The notes below the pieces were generated by a model that did not search any database, was not told where the DNA came from, and was given only the letters and a program-made list of their open reading frames with translations. From NCBI GenBank assembly GCA_948473115.1, contig CAOKWI010000039.1:1-40729 (forward strand): a DNA stretch of 40,729 nucleotides. The letters are read 5' to 3'. Made by a program: the position numbers and the translations under genes. This stretch comes from an uncultured Lachnospiraceae bacterium (GTDB lineage Bacteria; Bacillota; Clostridia; Lachnospirales; Lachnospiraceae). Position 1 is the stretch's first letter; every line of letters begins with the position of its first letter. Positions 1 through 12,745 of the stretch are shown piece after piece.

Positions 1-72
1 ATCCATGCCTTCATTATATCTTATCTATCTGTTTTTGAAAATTGATTTCCGTGCCAATATCATTTCATTTGC

Positions 73-198
73 TATACTGGCGGTCAAAAAGACTGACCGC
101 TCAGTATAAGATGATGTGCACAGCCGCATAAGGAAATATGCCGCTTCGCGGCTGCGGCTGGCACAATACTCACGGTAAATTTCATTGACCGTGAGTAT
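73..198. repeat. Two short inverted repeats in non-coding DNA
   Basis: The first hairpin lies at 73-107 (TATACTG-GCGGTC against GACCGC-CAGTATA, with small bulges). The second is a perfect 11-bp stem, ATACTCACGGT (166-176) against ACCGTGAGTAT (188-198). Between them is a small GCCGC-TTC-GCGGC stem. There is no convincing T-run, so these are not obvious terminators. They could be the 3' structure of a gene left of the window or the remnant of a small palindromic element. Confidence 0.5.
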
Positions 199-471
199 AA
201 ATGCATTTAACCACTGCCCTTATTATTATCGTAAATGCCAGATTGTTTTACATCCCATATCCCTCATTATCTCCCTGGTGGTTGTTATGACCAGTCTTGT
301 ATTGTTCATCATCTTACTTTATCCTTGGGGGTGTGGTATTTAGTTACTTCCCTGCATATGGGGCAGGACTGCCTGTTTTTTGTCCCGTGTATATGGCGGC
401 TTCCTTACCGCGCATACCATTTTTACCAGGCAGAAGATTTTTCTTTTCATTGTGGAAAAAAGTTGAAACAT
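199..471. other. Non-coding stretch, nothing recognised
   Basis: AT-rich DNA between the hairpins at the left edge and the promoters of the small toxin-like gene. The short open frames here have no recognisable family, no good ribosome site and overlap each other, so no gene is called. Confidence 0.5.
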
Positions 472-550
472 TTGAAACAGGCTGCAAAATATCTTATAAT
501 ACGTTAATTTTTGATTTCATATTGAGCAATGTGCGTTTTGATGCTATAAT
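472..550 (+). promoter_or_regulatory. Two tandem sigma-A promoters for the small toxin-like gene
   Basis: The upstream promoter has TTGAAA (472-477), a 17-bp spacer and TATAAT (495-500). The downstream one has TTGAGC (522-527), 17 bp and TATAAT (545-550). The downstream promoter would start RNA near 557, giving a leader of about 100 nt. That leader contains the hairpin AAGAAC-TTTA-GTTCTT, ahead of the ribosome site at 644-650. Confidence 0.65.
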
Positions 551-659
551 GGGATTGTATAATTGAAAAGGAAGCAGGATGCGATTTTCTAAGAACTTTA
601 GTTCTTTTATATTTAGTTCTTTTAGATGCCCTCTAGTCTTACGAAGGAGGGTGATGCCC

Positions 660-740
660 ATGAGCGTGATGGAGATTTTGACATTATTGCTTGTTATTTT
701 TGCGGCTCTGTCTTACATAGACAATCATAAAAAGAAATAA
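660..740 (+). CDS. Putative holin-like toxin peptide (type I toxin family)
   Basis: A 26-residue peptide: a short polar start with MSVME, a single hydrophobic helix (ILTLLLVIFAALSYI) and a basic tail ending HKKK. This layout and the MSVMExLTLLL opening match the putative holin-like toxins common in Firmicutes, which act at the membrane. AAGGAGG lies at 644-650. ATG 660 has the better spacing (9 nt); ATG 654 in the same frame would add two residues. The stop codon lies inside the left arm of a strong 15-bp hairpin, and an antisense promoter fires towards the gene from 866. This is the arrangement of type I toxin-antitoxin loci. Family assignment rests on recognition of the motif, not on a search. 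Confidence 0.65.
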   Translation: MSVMEILTLLLVIFAALSYIDNHKKK

Positions 741-831
741 GCATCCCAACCGCCTAAAGTGAGGATGCTTATTTCTTGTAATTTTATTCTTTACTGAGGG
801 CAAATCGGAACTCGTGTCCGATGACCTTCCT
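725..831 (-). ncRNA. Candidate antisense RNA (antitoxin) opposing the holin-like toxin
   Basis: A near-consensus promoter on the minus strand has TTGAAA (866-861), a 17-bp spacer and TACAAT (843-838). RNA would start near 831 and run left to the shared terminator, ending inside the toxin coding region after about 105 nt. It contains the hairpin TCGGA-N7-TCCGA and would pair with the toxin mRNA 3' end. The layout recalls the convergent par/RNAI-RNAII type of system. The RNA itself is an inference. Confidence 0.5.
732..777. terminator. Bidirectional terminator between toxin mRNA and antisense RNA
   Basis: A perfect 15-bp stem joins AAGAAATAAGCATCC (732-746) to its complement at 763-777, with a 16-nt loop. 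T-rich tracts follow on both strands (TTGTAATTTTATTCTT on plus; ATTTCTTTTTATG on minus). The left arm includes the last codons and stop of the toxin gene, so convergent transcripts overlap there. Confidence 0.65.
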
Positions 832-847
832 AAGTAGATTGTACACT

Positions 848-878
848 AGAGCCGCTTGTTTTTCAAGTGGCTCTTTTA
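848..878 (+). terminator. Rho-independent terminator, plus strand
   Basis: Stem AGAGCCGCTTG (848-858) pairs with CAAGTGGCTCT (864-874) across a TTTTT loop and is followed by TTTTA. It is a backup terminator for plus-strand RNA. It shares sequence with the -35 box of the antisense promoter. Confidence 0.6.
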
Positions 879-947
879 CCATTTTATCAGTCTTTATCTG
901 CCTTTGTCACACATTCCCCAAAGTTGAGTCAAAATTTGAGTCAGGAC

Positions 948-1065
948 TTGACATTCTCCGCTTTTCCTTTATAATAAATCTTCGGAAAAGCCCATAAAAT
1001 CAAGGCTTTTCCAAATACAATCCGTGAGTTCGAGACCTTCCTCACGTAAAACAAAACTAAAGGAG
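948..1065 (+). promoter_or_regulatory. Promoter and structured leader of the QueT transporter gene
   Basis: Promoter: TTGACA (948-953), a 16-bp spacer and TATAAT (970-975). The short leader then has two strong hairpins. GGAAAAGCC (984-992) pairs with GGCTTTTCC (1004-1012), and CGTGAG (1023-1028) pairs with CTCACG (1041-1046). A single-stranded stretch with the ribosome site AAAGGAG (1059-1065) follows. TTCCTC at the 3' side of the second hairpin can pair with the AGGA of the ribosome site. QueT genes are often controlled by preQ1 riboswitches (established). The sequence does not match the preQ1-I or preQ1-II cores that I know, so riboswitch identity is only an inference. Confidence 0.45.
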
Positions 1066-1071
1066 AAAAAA

Positions 1072-1569
1072 ATGAATCAGAAAGTATTGTTTATCGTCCA
1101 CGCCAGCGTCATTGCTGCGCTCTATGTTGTGCTGACTTTTGTCGCCAACGCCTTCGGTCTGGCTAATTACGCCGTCCAGGTACGCTTCTCGGAAGCGCTC
1201 ACTATTTTACCCTTTTTCACCCCTGCCGCCATTCCGGGGCTCACCCTGGGCTGTCTGCTGGCCAATATCCTTACCGGATGCGCCCTGCCCGACATTCTGT
1301 TCGGCACGCTTGCCACGCTGATCGGAGCCCTGCTCACCTGGATGCTGCGGAATCACAAATGGCTGGCTCCCGTTCCTCCCATTTGTGCCAACACGGTCAT
1401 AGTGCCCTTTGTCCTCTATTACGCTTACGGGATCAGGCCCCTTTGGCTTTCCTTTCTCACAGTGGGTGCAGGCGAAATCCTTTCCTGCGGAATCCTGGGT
1501 ATGCTCCTGTTGACCGTCCTGAATCAATACAGAAAATATATTTTCCCTACTCCTTACGCACATAAGTGA
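1072..1569 (+). CDS. queT: QueT-family queuosine-precursor transporter
   Basis: A 165-residue membrane protein with about five hydrophobic helices. It matches the QueT family (COG4708), S components that bring queuosine precursors such as preQ1 into the cell, usually with a shared ECF energizing module. The conserved opening VQVRFSEALTILPFFTPAAIPGLTLGC and the segment GCxLPDILFGTLATLIGA are typical. The start at 1072 is set by AAAGGAG 7 nt upstream. An upstream ATG-like extension into the leader is unlikely, because the leader is hairpin-rich. The 3' end overlaps the end of the convergent gene by 23 bp. No queuosine biosynthesis genes lie nearby, so the cell probably salvages the precursor. 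Confidence 0.8.
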   Translation: MNQKVLFIVHASVIAALYVVLTFVANAFGLANYAVQVRFSEALTILPFFTPAAIPGLTLGCLLANILTGCALPDILFGTLATLIGALLTWMLRNHKWLAPVPPICANTVIVPFVLYYAYGIRPLWLSFLTVGAGEILSCGILGMLLLTVLNQYRKYIFPTPYAHK

Positions 1570-4075
1570 TAAAGCAGTTTCCGTTTTCCTCGAACCATTC
1601 CGTGGAATCATTTATGCCCTTCTTATATAAAGTACCTGTGGCCGGTTCCATGATGACCACATTGTACTCATTGAATCCCGTTACCAGGACTGCTTCCCCG
1701 TTTTCCAGAAGTGCAAGCACCGGGATGTCCCTGTTGGTATAATACAGCAGGGCATCCAGGTTGCACCCCTTCAGATCCAGGATACGCGCATCTTCCAGGT
1801 TATCCTCCAGGATCTCCATCACCGTGTATCCCTGCCCCAGCAGATATTCGGAATTTCTCACCAGACCTTCAAACTTGAAGATCGTATCCAGACATACGGC
1901 CAGGCTGTCCTTTGTCTCCGTGACGGAGGCTTCCTTGATAGCCATGATCTGGTTCCTGGCCACCCTGTTGCCTCTCAGCCAGATACACTCCCCGCTTTCA
2001 TCCACTACCACGCCGGATATTTCATATGCAAGGTTCACAGCGCCGGCCGGAGACGCAAAGATGCCGTCCACGCCGTAAGGGCCGTAGACATAATACCTCT
2101 CGCTCTCCTCCGGCTCAGGCAGATGCAGTTCCCTCCCGCCTTCAAACACTACCTCCTTGGGATTCAGGACCTTAAATGACCTGCTGTCAATCTCTGCCCT
2201 CGTCTGGATCTGCACATATCTCTCATAAATATCAATATCCGCGGTAACGATCACATTCCTGCTGCTTCCCGATTCCGCATTATTCATGATATGGTCCTGG
2301 GTCGTCTCCCGGTATTCCCCGGATTCCAGCCGCTCCATGCGGTCCAGGATCAGCTGGTTGCTCTCCACGCGGCATCCTGTCACATAAATGCCCGGCTGAC
2401 TGTACTCCTTCAGCAGTCTGCCGTCCGAACTGCTGATGCAGATCTTATACATGGGCAGGAAGGCTCCCCCAATATTTTCTTCCACAACATCATCCCGCCT
2501 CGCCACTCCATAGATCACATCCTCTTCCATAAATCCCAGAGGACGAATCACCTCATTTTGCCCGACCTGAATCACATCCTGGTCGCCGTTGCTGAGATTC
2601 CTGATATTCAGGTTACGGCTCTGGTATATGTCGTCCGCCTCGGTCCAGACCACGATCTTATGATTATCGGATACGTGAACACTCCCGTCCTGACTGACAT
2701 GTATCAGCGGATAATATGTCTTCTCTGCCAGATTGATCCCGAACACGGTCTGGTTCAACTCCAGATACAGCTCCTGATCCCGGTTTAAGTACAGAAGCTG
2801 CTCCATTTCCGCCGAAAGAACGGAAAAGGTCTTATCATAGGGGATGTAGACGATCTCTTCCAGCGTATTCAGGCTGCTGTTGTAGCTGTACAGCTGGATG
2901 CCCACCTCCCCCTCATGGCGGCCGCGGTTCATATAGCCATAAACTGCGAACTGAATATTCCCGCCTTCATCCACATCCAGTATCTTCATGTCATGCTGGT
3001 CATACATCGTGCGGTCATCTTCATTATCCTCATCATAAAAACTAAAGATGACCGTCATCTTATTCGTGACCGGATTATAGCTGAGCATCTGCCCTGCCAC
3101 CACGAACACCACAATATTCCCGTCCTCACTCTCCACCATGGGAATGTCCGGGGCTGTAATGCCTAAAAGGATTTTATCATTGGCGCAGATATGATCCATA
3201 TCCGGGATCTGTGTCATAGTGCGCTCATAATCCAACAGATATATCCTTTCCGCAGTGTAACGGATGCGGTAATGCTCCTGCACCTGATAATAGGTCTGGT
3301 TCCGCCCGTCTGCGGATGTGGACACGGTATAATTCACCAGGAATGACGCCGTCTGACTGGCTACATCCGTCAGCTGCACCACCGGCTTTGTCACTTCTCT
3401 CACAGGCAGTTCTCCCCACGTGATCTGCCGGAAACTGCTATGGATATTCACCTTATGGAAAGAGCTGTTATCCTCCAGGCGGGCATTGGACTCCAGGTAT
3501 TTTGTCAGTTCCCTGGCCGCCTCCCTGTCATAAAGCCTGTTATGAAAGTCCAGGACATAATCCAGCTTCTCCGCGACATACAGACTGTCGCTCCAGATCA
3601 CGCGGGTATAATAATAAATTTTTCCCCCCTCTGAATCCAGCAGGATAGCCAGGGAATATTCCGTGTCCCTGTCTATCAGGTCCTTCAGGGCGATCGTTCC
3701 GCTGATCACATTGCCGTGCTGGGTATACTCCGAAAGCTCCGTATTCTCGATCAGCCGGCTGCCGTCAGCGTTGCGCACCTCAATGGTGATGCCGTCAATC
3801 ATTCTGCCATATGTGTCAATCCGGAAATCCGTATTACGTCTCTCTCCCAGCGCGGTAACGGTATCCCTCTGAAAAGAGACATCCATCGGGTTCTTATATC
3901 CGTGAAGCTGATTGTACGCCACTCCGTTCATCTCCATGGAGATCAGCGGAAAAGTAGCCGGCGCCATTTCCATGGTAAGATTATCATGCCCCTGGTTCAT
4001 TATCTTTCCTACTATGAATAATGCGGCTATAAACACGGCTATAAACACAGCCAGCTTTATGATGCTTCTTTTCAT
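1547..4075 (-). CDS. Large membrane-anchored extracytoplasmic protein with degenerate C39-like C-terminus
   Basis: An 842-residue protein. Residues 6-25 are a single N-terminal membrane segment after a basic start (MKRSIIK), so the rest should lie outside the membrane. The long middle part has repeated beta-rich blocks such as NKMTVIFSFYDEDNED and VHVSDNHKIVVWTE, which suggest a propeller-like fold. The last 120 residues resemble a C39-like papain fold: a helix with C728, then LDALLYYTNRDIPVLALL, GEAVLVTGF and NVVIMEPATGTLY. Where active C39 enzymes have His (GHAVLVxGY) this protein has Ala, and the Asp of the DP motif is Glu. It is therefore probably a non-catalytic domain. It is the last gene of the block that follows the atp operon, 51 bp after the methyltransferase gene. 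The true family is not known to me. Confidence 0.6.
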   Translation of the reverse strand: MKRSIIKLAVFIAVFIAALFIVGKIMNQGHDNLTMEMAPATFPLISMEMNGVAYNQLHGYKNPMDVSFQRDTVTALGERRNTDFRIDTYGRMIDGITIEVRNADGSRLIENTELSEYTQHGNVISGTIALKDLIDRDTEYSLAILLDSEGGKIYYYTRVIWSDSLYVAEKLDYVLDFHNRLYDREAARELTKYLESNARLEDNSSFHKVNIHSSFRQITWGELPVREVTKPVVQLTDVASQTASFLVNYTVSTSADGRNQTYYQVQEHYRIRYTAERIYLLDYERTMTQIPDMDHICANDKILLGITAPDIPMVESEDGNIVVFVVAGQMLSYNPVTNKMTVIFSFYDEDNEDDRTMYDQHDMKILDVDEGGNIQFAVYGYMNRGRHEGEVGIQLYSYNSSLNTLEEIVYIPYDKTFSVLSAEMEQLLYLNRDQELYLELNQTVFGINLAEKTYYPLIHVSQDGSVHVSDNHKIVVWTEADDIYQSRNLNIRNLSNGDQDVIQVGQNEVIRPLGFMEEDVIYGVARRDDVVEENIGGAFLPMYKICISSSDGRLLKEYSQPGIYVTGCRVESNQLILDRMERLESGEYRETTQDHIMNNAESGSSRNVIVTADIDIYERYVQIQTRAEIDSRSFKVLNPKEVVFEGGRELHLPEPEESERYYVYGPYGVDGIFASPAGAVNLAYEISGVVVDESGECIWLRGNRVARNQIMAIKEASVTETKDSLAVCLDTIFKFEGLVRNSEYLLGQGYTVMEILEDNLEDARILDLKGCNLDALLYYTNRDIPVLALLENGEAVLVTGFNEYNVVIMEPATGTLYKKGINDSTEWFEENGNCFITYVRKE

Positions 4076-4126
4076 TCAAACCTCCATGATTCCGCTTGGC
4101 AGCAGGGTATTTGATTGAGAATGCGG

Positions 4127-5290
4127 TCAGCGCAGCAGCCGCTCCAGTGTGGGATCCACATGCAGAAAGCCCATGACCTCCTCAAGGGAGGCGGCGTTTT
4201 TTTCAGGTTTCCGCATCCTGCTTTCCTTCACGGCGCGTATCATCAGATTTTTAGGCGTATGCTCCATGTCAATGAACTCCAGTATCTGTACCCGATACCC
4301 CTGCCTTTCCAGCAGGTCTGCACGGAGCGCGTCCGTGATCAGGGCTGACACGCGTTCCCTGATCAGTCCATATTTTAACACAGGCTGCAAAATATCACAA
4401 TGTATCTGTCCGTTTAATTCATGCTGACAGCAGGGAACCGCCATAATGACGCCCGCTCCCCATTTCACCGCCTTTTCCAGGGCATAATCAGTGGCCTTGT
4501 CACAGGCGTGGAGGGATACCACCATATCCACAGCTTCCGCTCCCTGATAATTCTGGATATCACCCTGCTCAAAGTGAAGCCTGTCATAATGAAGCTTCTC
4601 CGCCAGCCGGTTGCAATGCTCTATGACATCCTTTTTCAGGTCCAGTCCCGTAACCTGGATATCCCTTCCCTGAAGCTGATGCAGATAGTGATACATGGCA
4701 AAAGTAAGATAAGACTTACCGCAGCCAAAATCTATAATGCGTATCGTCCTGTCCGCCGGCAGCCTGTCCAGCACATCTTCTATATACTCCAGATAGCGGT
4801 TGATCTGACGGAACTTATCATATTTCGCCCTGGCAATCCTGCCGTCAGGGGTCTGCACCCCCAGTCCCACCAGGAAATCCACCGGCTGCCCCTCCTGAAG
4901 GATATACTGCTTCGTCCTGTTATGGGAAAGGTTGTCCGCTTCCCGTCCGGCTTCCGCCGCGTTTCCCGCTGTCTTCCTTTTCTTGACGGTGACGGTTCCC
5001 TTCCTGCTGACCAGAACAGTGGCTTCCTGTGTCCTGCCCTTCAGTTCCGCCTGTTGAAACAGGTTTTCCATATACTCCATCAGCCGCGGCAAAAGCTCGG
5101 CGTCTGTATCATTCCTGTGGAATACCTGGGTCCCGCGGTATATGGTCTCCTGGAACAGTAATCCGTCCTTCAAAAGGACCGGCCGGATCTTAACCTTTCC
5201 GGCGCGGTCTGCATCTCTGCTGTTGCTCAAGGTCATTTGTATTAAATCAACGTTCAACATCTGTTGAAACAGTTCTCTCAATTTTTCCAT
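4127..5290 (-). CDS. Class I SAM-dependent methyltransferase (Methyltransf_32-like)
   Basis: A 387-residue protein. Residues 183-193 (IRIIDFGCGKS) are SAM-binding motif I, followed by a second strand ending TGLDLKKDVI (acidic residue for the SAM ribose). Later come VDMVVSLHACDKATDYAL and VIMAVPCCQHELN, typical of the bacterial and eukaryotic GSTCD-like/PF13679 methyltransferases. Residues 1-130 are a poorly conserved N-terminal part. The PCCQHE stretch suggests a nucleic-acid or protein target, but the substrate cannot be read from the sequence. It sits 14 bp after the preceding small gene and is probably cotranscribed with it. Confidence 0.75.
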   Translation of the reverse strand: MEKLRELFQQMLNVDLIQMTLSNSRDADRAGKVKIRPVLLKDGLLFQETIYRGTQVFHRNDTDAELLPRLMEYMENLFQQAELKGRTQEATVLVSRKGTVTVKKRKTAGNAAEAGREADNLSHNRTKQYILQEGQPVDFLVGLGVQTPDGRIARAKYDKFRQINRYLEYIEDVLDRLPADRTIRIIDFGCGKSYLTFAMYHYLHQLQGRDIQVTGLDLKKDVIEHCNRLAEKLHYDRLHFEQGDIQNYQGAEAVDMVVSLHACDKATDYALEKAVKWGAGVIMAVPCCQHELNGQIHCDILQPVLKYGLIRERVSALITDALRADLLERQGYRVQILEFIDMEHTPKNLMIRAVKESRMRKPEKNAASLEEVMGFLHVDPTLERLLR

Positions 5291-5304
5291 GGTAAGCTTT
5301 CTCT

Positions 5305-5700
5305 CTAAAAAATCCTTCCGCGCCGGCCGCCATGCCTGCGCTTATATACTTCGTTTAACAGAAGGAGCTGTACGACGTCCTCGGAAGGCTCCAGCCCCTC
5401 CTGCTCCAGCGTCCTCTTCATGGAATCCGCCAGGTGTAACAGGCTCAGTCTGTCAGGATATTCGTCATAGATCACGCTTCCCTCATAGTCTGTCCTGTCT
5501 AAGATTTCAGCGACCCTGCGCTGGCATCTCTTGACGGTATCAGGGTACATCTGCTGTAGATATTCCATATCCTGCAGCATCTGGGTTTCTCTGCCCGGCC
5601 CGAAATAGCCCGGGTATGACATATAAAAAGGAATGGGCTGCAGCAACTTAAGGTTCGTTTCCATATGCATCTCCGAAAGTCTTTTTATCAGCATATGCAT
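5305..5700 (-). CDS. Small conserved protein of unknown function
   Basis: A 131-residue cytoplasmic protein without signal peptide or membrane segment. It opens with NLKLLQPIPFYMSYPGYFG, continues with a helical stretch containing MLQDMEYLQQMYPDTVKRCQRRVAEILDR, and ends with a basic tail (YKRRHGGRRGRIF). I do not recognise a named family. Two starts are possible: ATG 5700 with AAGGGA upstream, or ATG 5664 (METNLK) with GGAG 6 nt upstream. The second fits the conserved-looking part better. It lies between atpC and the methyltransferase gene in the same direction, without a visible terminator in between. Confidence 0.6.
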   Translation of the reverse strand: MHMLIKRLSEMHMETNLKLLQPIPFYMSYPGYFGPGRETQMLQDMEYLQQMYPDTVKRCQRRVAEILDRTDYEGSVIYDEYPDRLSLLHLADSMKRTLEQEGLEPSEDVVQLLLLNEVYKRRHGGRRGRIF

Positions 5701-5751
5701 ATTTATCCCTTTTGTTGCTTACAGCCCTGCTCTTACTCTGCCTTTTACTTC

Positions 5752-6153
5752 TTACTTTAGTACCTGAATACGTGCGATTGCTCTCTGCAGCGCCGTCTCG
5801 GCCCTTGCAATATCGGTCTCCGGAGTCCTGCTGCGCAGTCTCTCCTCGGCACGCTCTCTTGCAGCCTCGGCACGACCCTCATCAATCTCGTCAGGCCACT
5901 CGACTACCTCAGCCAGGATCGTGATACCTTCGGGAAGGATTTCGGCAAACCCTGCGTGAAGCGCAGCCATTTTCTCCCCCTCCGCCTCGTGGATATGCAA
6001 AATACCCGGCTTAATGATAACGGTAAGCGGAATATGTCCCGGCAGCACGCCAACCTGACCTTCGGTGGTGTTGAACTCCACCATCTCCGCGTCACCCTCA
6101 TAGAAAACTCGCTCAGGAGTGATAATGCGCAGGTTAAAACTCTTTTCTGCCAT
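5752..6153 (-). CDS. atpC: F-type ATP synthase epsilon subunit
   Basis: A 133-residue protein. Residues 1-85 form the beta-sandwich domain (FNLRIITPERVFYEGDAEMVEFNTTEGQVGVLPGHIPL, a textbook epsilon start). The remainder is the C-terminal helical hairpin (GRAEAARERAEERLRS...), which in the family can insert into F1 and inhibit ATP hydrolysis. It forms part of the central stalk with gamma. It is the last gene of the atp operon, 12 bp after atpD. Confidence 0.97.
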   Translation of the reverse strand: MAEKSFNLRIITPERVFYEGDAEMVEFNTTEGQVGVLPGHIPLTVIIKPGILHIHEAEGEKMAALHAGFAEILPEGITILAEVVEWPDEIDEGRAEAARERAEERLRSRTPETDIARAETALQRAIARIQVLK

Positions 6154-6165
6154 AGCCTACCTCCA

Positions 6166-8690
<2,525 letters not shown>

Positions 8691-8705
8691 AATTTGTCCT
8701 CATTT

Positions 8706-10223
<1,518 letters not shown>

Positions 10224-10242
10224 TCACCTTTCCTCCAACCGG

Positions 10243-10797
10243 TCATCCCAGCTGGATTTGTAATAATTGTTTTTTCAAGCCGTCCAGTTTTGAACGAATA
10301 CTGCTGTCCACCACTCTGTCGTTGATCCTGATGATCATCCCGCCAATGATCGACGCATCCACTGTATAATGCATTTCCATTGACTTGTATGCGGTAGTGT
10401 CCAGGATCCTTGACTCAACGGCAGATCTCTGCGCAGCCGTCAGTTCCACCGCGGTGGTGACATACGCCACGCCGATCTTTCTGGTCTCCTTCACACGGTC
10501 CACAAAGTAACTGAAAATGTCGGGCATATCCCTGTATCGCTCCTTGGAGACGATAACCTCCAGAAAACTCTCCAGTTCTTCACTGACACGTCCCTTGAAG
10601 ACCTCCTTCAGCACCTGAAGCTTCTCCTGCTTCGGGATGCCCGGATGCTTCATCAGCTCGTCAAATTCCGGATTCTGCTGAAGCACGGCGCTTACGCCCA
10701 GGATTTCCTCCATCAGCTCCTGTGCCTTGTCCTCACCTGATTCCATCGCGATCTCAAACAAGGCTTCGCCATATGTCTTTGAAACTAACTTAGCCAT
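10243..10797 (-). CDS. atpH: F-type ATP synthase delta subunit
   Basis: A 184-residue peripheral-stalk subunit linking b to the top of F1. The N-terminal six-helix bundle begins AKLVSKTYGEALFEIAMESG, and the C-terminal part includes SIIGGMIIRINDRVVDSSIRSKLDGL, the OSCP/delta signature. Its start overlaps the end of atpF by 13 bp, which suggests translational coupling. Confidence 0.96.
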   Translation of the reverse strand: MAKLVSKTYGEALFEIAMESGEDKAQELMEEILGVSAVLQQNPEFDELMKHPGIPKQEKLQVLKEVFKGRVSEELESFLEVIVSKERYRDMPDIFSYFVDRVKETRKIGVAYVTTAVELTAAQRSAVESRILDTTAYKSMEMHYTVDASIIGGMIIRINDRVVDSSIRSKLDGLKKQLLQIQLG

Positions 10798-11327
10798 GTC
10801 TTATCACCCATTTCCTTCAAGGTTTCATCAATCAACTGATTCTGCACGGTGGTATCAATGGATGCCGATACTACCTTGCCGGCCATAAGGGATGCAATGG
10901 AAATCATTTCTTTCTTTATGTCATCAGACATCTTCTGTTTCTCAAGCTCTGCTTCCGTGCGGGCTCTGTCAAGAATAGCGGCGGCTTCTTCCTTCGCCTG
11001 GGCAATGATCTGGTTTTCATTGTTCAGCGCCCTCTTGCGGGCATCGCTCAGGATGCTCTCCGCTTCCTTGTTGATCTCCTGAAGCTTACTCTCATATTCC
11101 GCTTTTAAGCCCCGGGCATCCTCCATGTCCCTTCTGGCTGTTTCCAGTTCGCCCTGAATCTTTTCCTTACGGCTGTTCAGAAGCTTTCTGGCAGGATTGA
11201 ACAAAAAGTAGCTCAATGCCAGAAACAGGACAAAGACTGCAATGATGGTCAGACAGGAATCTGCCAGAAGCTGCCAGTCCAGATCAAACAGTCTCTCCAT
11301 GGACTCGCCCCCTGTTAAAAGTATCAT
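10785..11327 (-). CDS. atpF: F-type ATP synthase b subunit
   Basis: A 180-residue protein with one membrane helix (residues about 20-40, ADSCLTIIAVFVLFLALSYFLF) followed by a long charged coiled coil. It forms the stator stalk. The start at 11327 has AAGGAGG with 6-nt spacing. A second in-frame ATG at 11300 (MERLFDLDW) matches the usual b start but has a poorer ribosome site. Confidence 0.95.
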   Translation of the reverse strand: MILLTGGESMERLFDLDWQLLADSCLTIIAVFVLFLALSYFLFNPARKLLNSRKEKIQGELETARRDMEDARGLKAEYESKLQEINKEAESILSDARKRALNNENQIIAQAKEEAAAILDRARTEAELEKQKMSDDIKKEMISIASLMAGKVVSASIDTTVQNQLIDETLKEMGDKTWLS

Positions 11328-11376
11328 TCTTTGCCTCCTTTCTGCCTATAAAATCTAAGCGTTTCATTTTCATAGA

Positions 11377-11930
<554 letters not shown>

Positions 11931-11947
11931 TATTGATTCCATTTTCA

Positions 11948-12685
11948 CTATCGGCGTGTGCCGTCGCCTATCTCATTCGAGATATAGGTCATGGTCAGCA
12001 TACAGAACACATAAGTTTGAATTGCTCCGGAGAACAAGTCAAAATACACATGCAGCGCAGCCGGCCATATTGTCGCTATCCAGCCCAGAAGTCCGTATAT
12101 CAATGCCATCATGACCGTACCCGACAGCACGTTGGCAAACAGACGCAGGGACAGGGATATGGGCACCGCAACATTACTGATAATATTGATGGGCAGCCAG
12201 ATCGGCAGCCAGGGTGGCAGCGGCGAGCACAGATCCTTCCAGATGGTCATCGGCTTCTGGTATTTGATCTTATTAAAATGGATCAGCGTAAAGGTCAGAA
12301 TACCCAGAGGCAGCGTCACACCGTAATCCGCCGTAGGCGGCCTCAATCCCAAAAGGCCCGATATGTTGCTGAACAGGATAAATATGAAGATGGTTCCGAT
12401 GTAATTGTAAAACCTTGGAGCCGCCTTGCCCATCGGGCCGTCTACAACCCCATCCAGTTTTTCCACGATCAGCTCCACCACGTTCTGAAAACCCGAGGGC
12501 ACTTCAGACGCTCTGGCCATCGCCCGGTTGGCTGCAATGGCAAAACCAATCAGAATCAGCATGACGATCAGGACGCATACATGTGTTGTTGTTATCCACA
12601 CCTCATGACCGAAGAAGGAGTACTTGGCAACTCCATGAATCATAAAATCAATATCGGCACCGGATAACAAAATGCCATGTTCCAT
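11948..12685 (-). CDS. atpB: F-type ATP synthase a subunit
   Basis: A 245-residue integral membrane protein of the F0 stator that forms the ion half-channels. The conserved helix ISLSLRLFANVLSGTVMM contains the essential arginine, and the last helix has HVYFDLFSGAIQTYVFCMLTMTYIS. Length is normal. It precedes atpE across the repeat-containing spacer and follows atpI. Confidence 0.96.
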   Translation of the reverse strand: MEHGILLSGADIDFMIHGVAKYSFFGHEVWITTTHVCVLIVMLILIGFAIAANRAMARASEVPSGFQNVVELIVEKLDGVVDGPMGKAAPRFYNYIGTIFIFILFSNISGLLGLRPPTADYGVTLPLGILTFTLIHFNKIKYQKPMTIWKDLCSPLPPWLPIWLPINIISNVAVPISLSLRLFANVLSGTVMMALIYGLLGWIATIWPAALHVYFDLFSGAIQTYVFCMLTMTYISNEIGDGTRR

Positions 12686-12745
12686 AGTTTCACCTCCTTT
12701 TCATATTCTAAAGCTAATGGGCGCTTCCTGGAATTCAGCATAGCA

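Noticed and set aside
948..1071. Firm call of a preQ1 riboswitch
   Set aside because: The leader is structured and in the right place, but it does not show the preQ1-I or preQ1-II core that I know.
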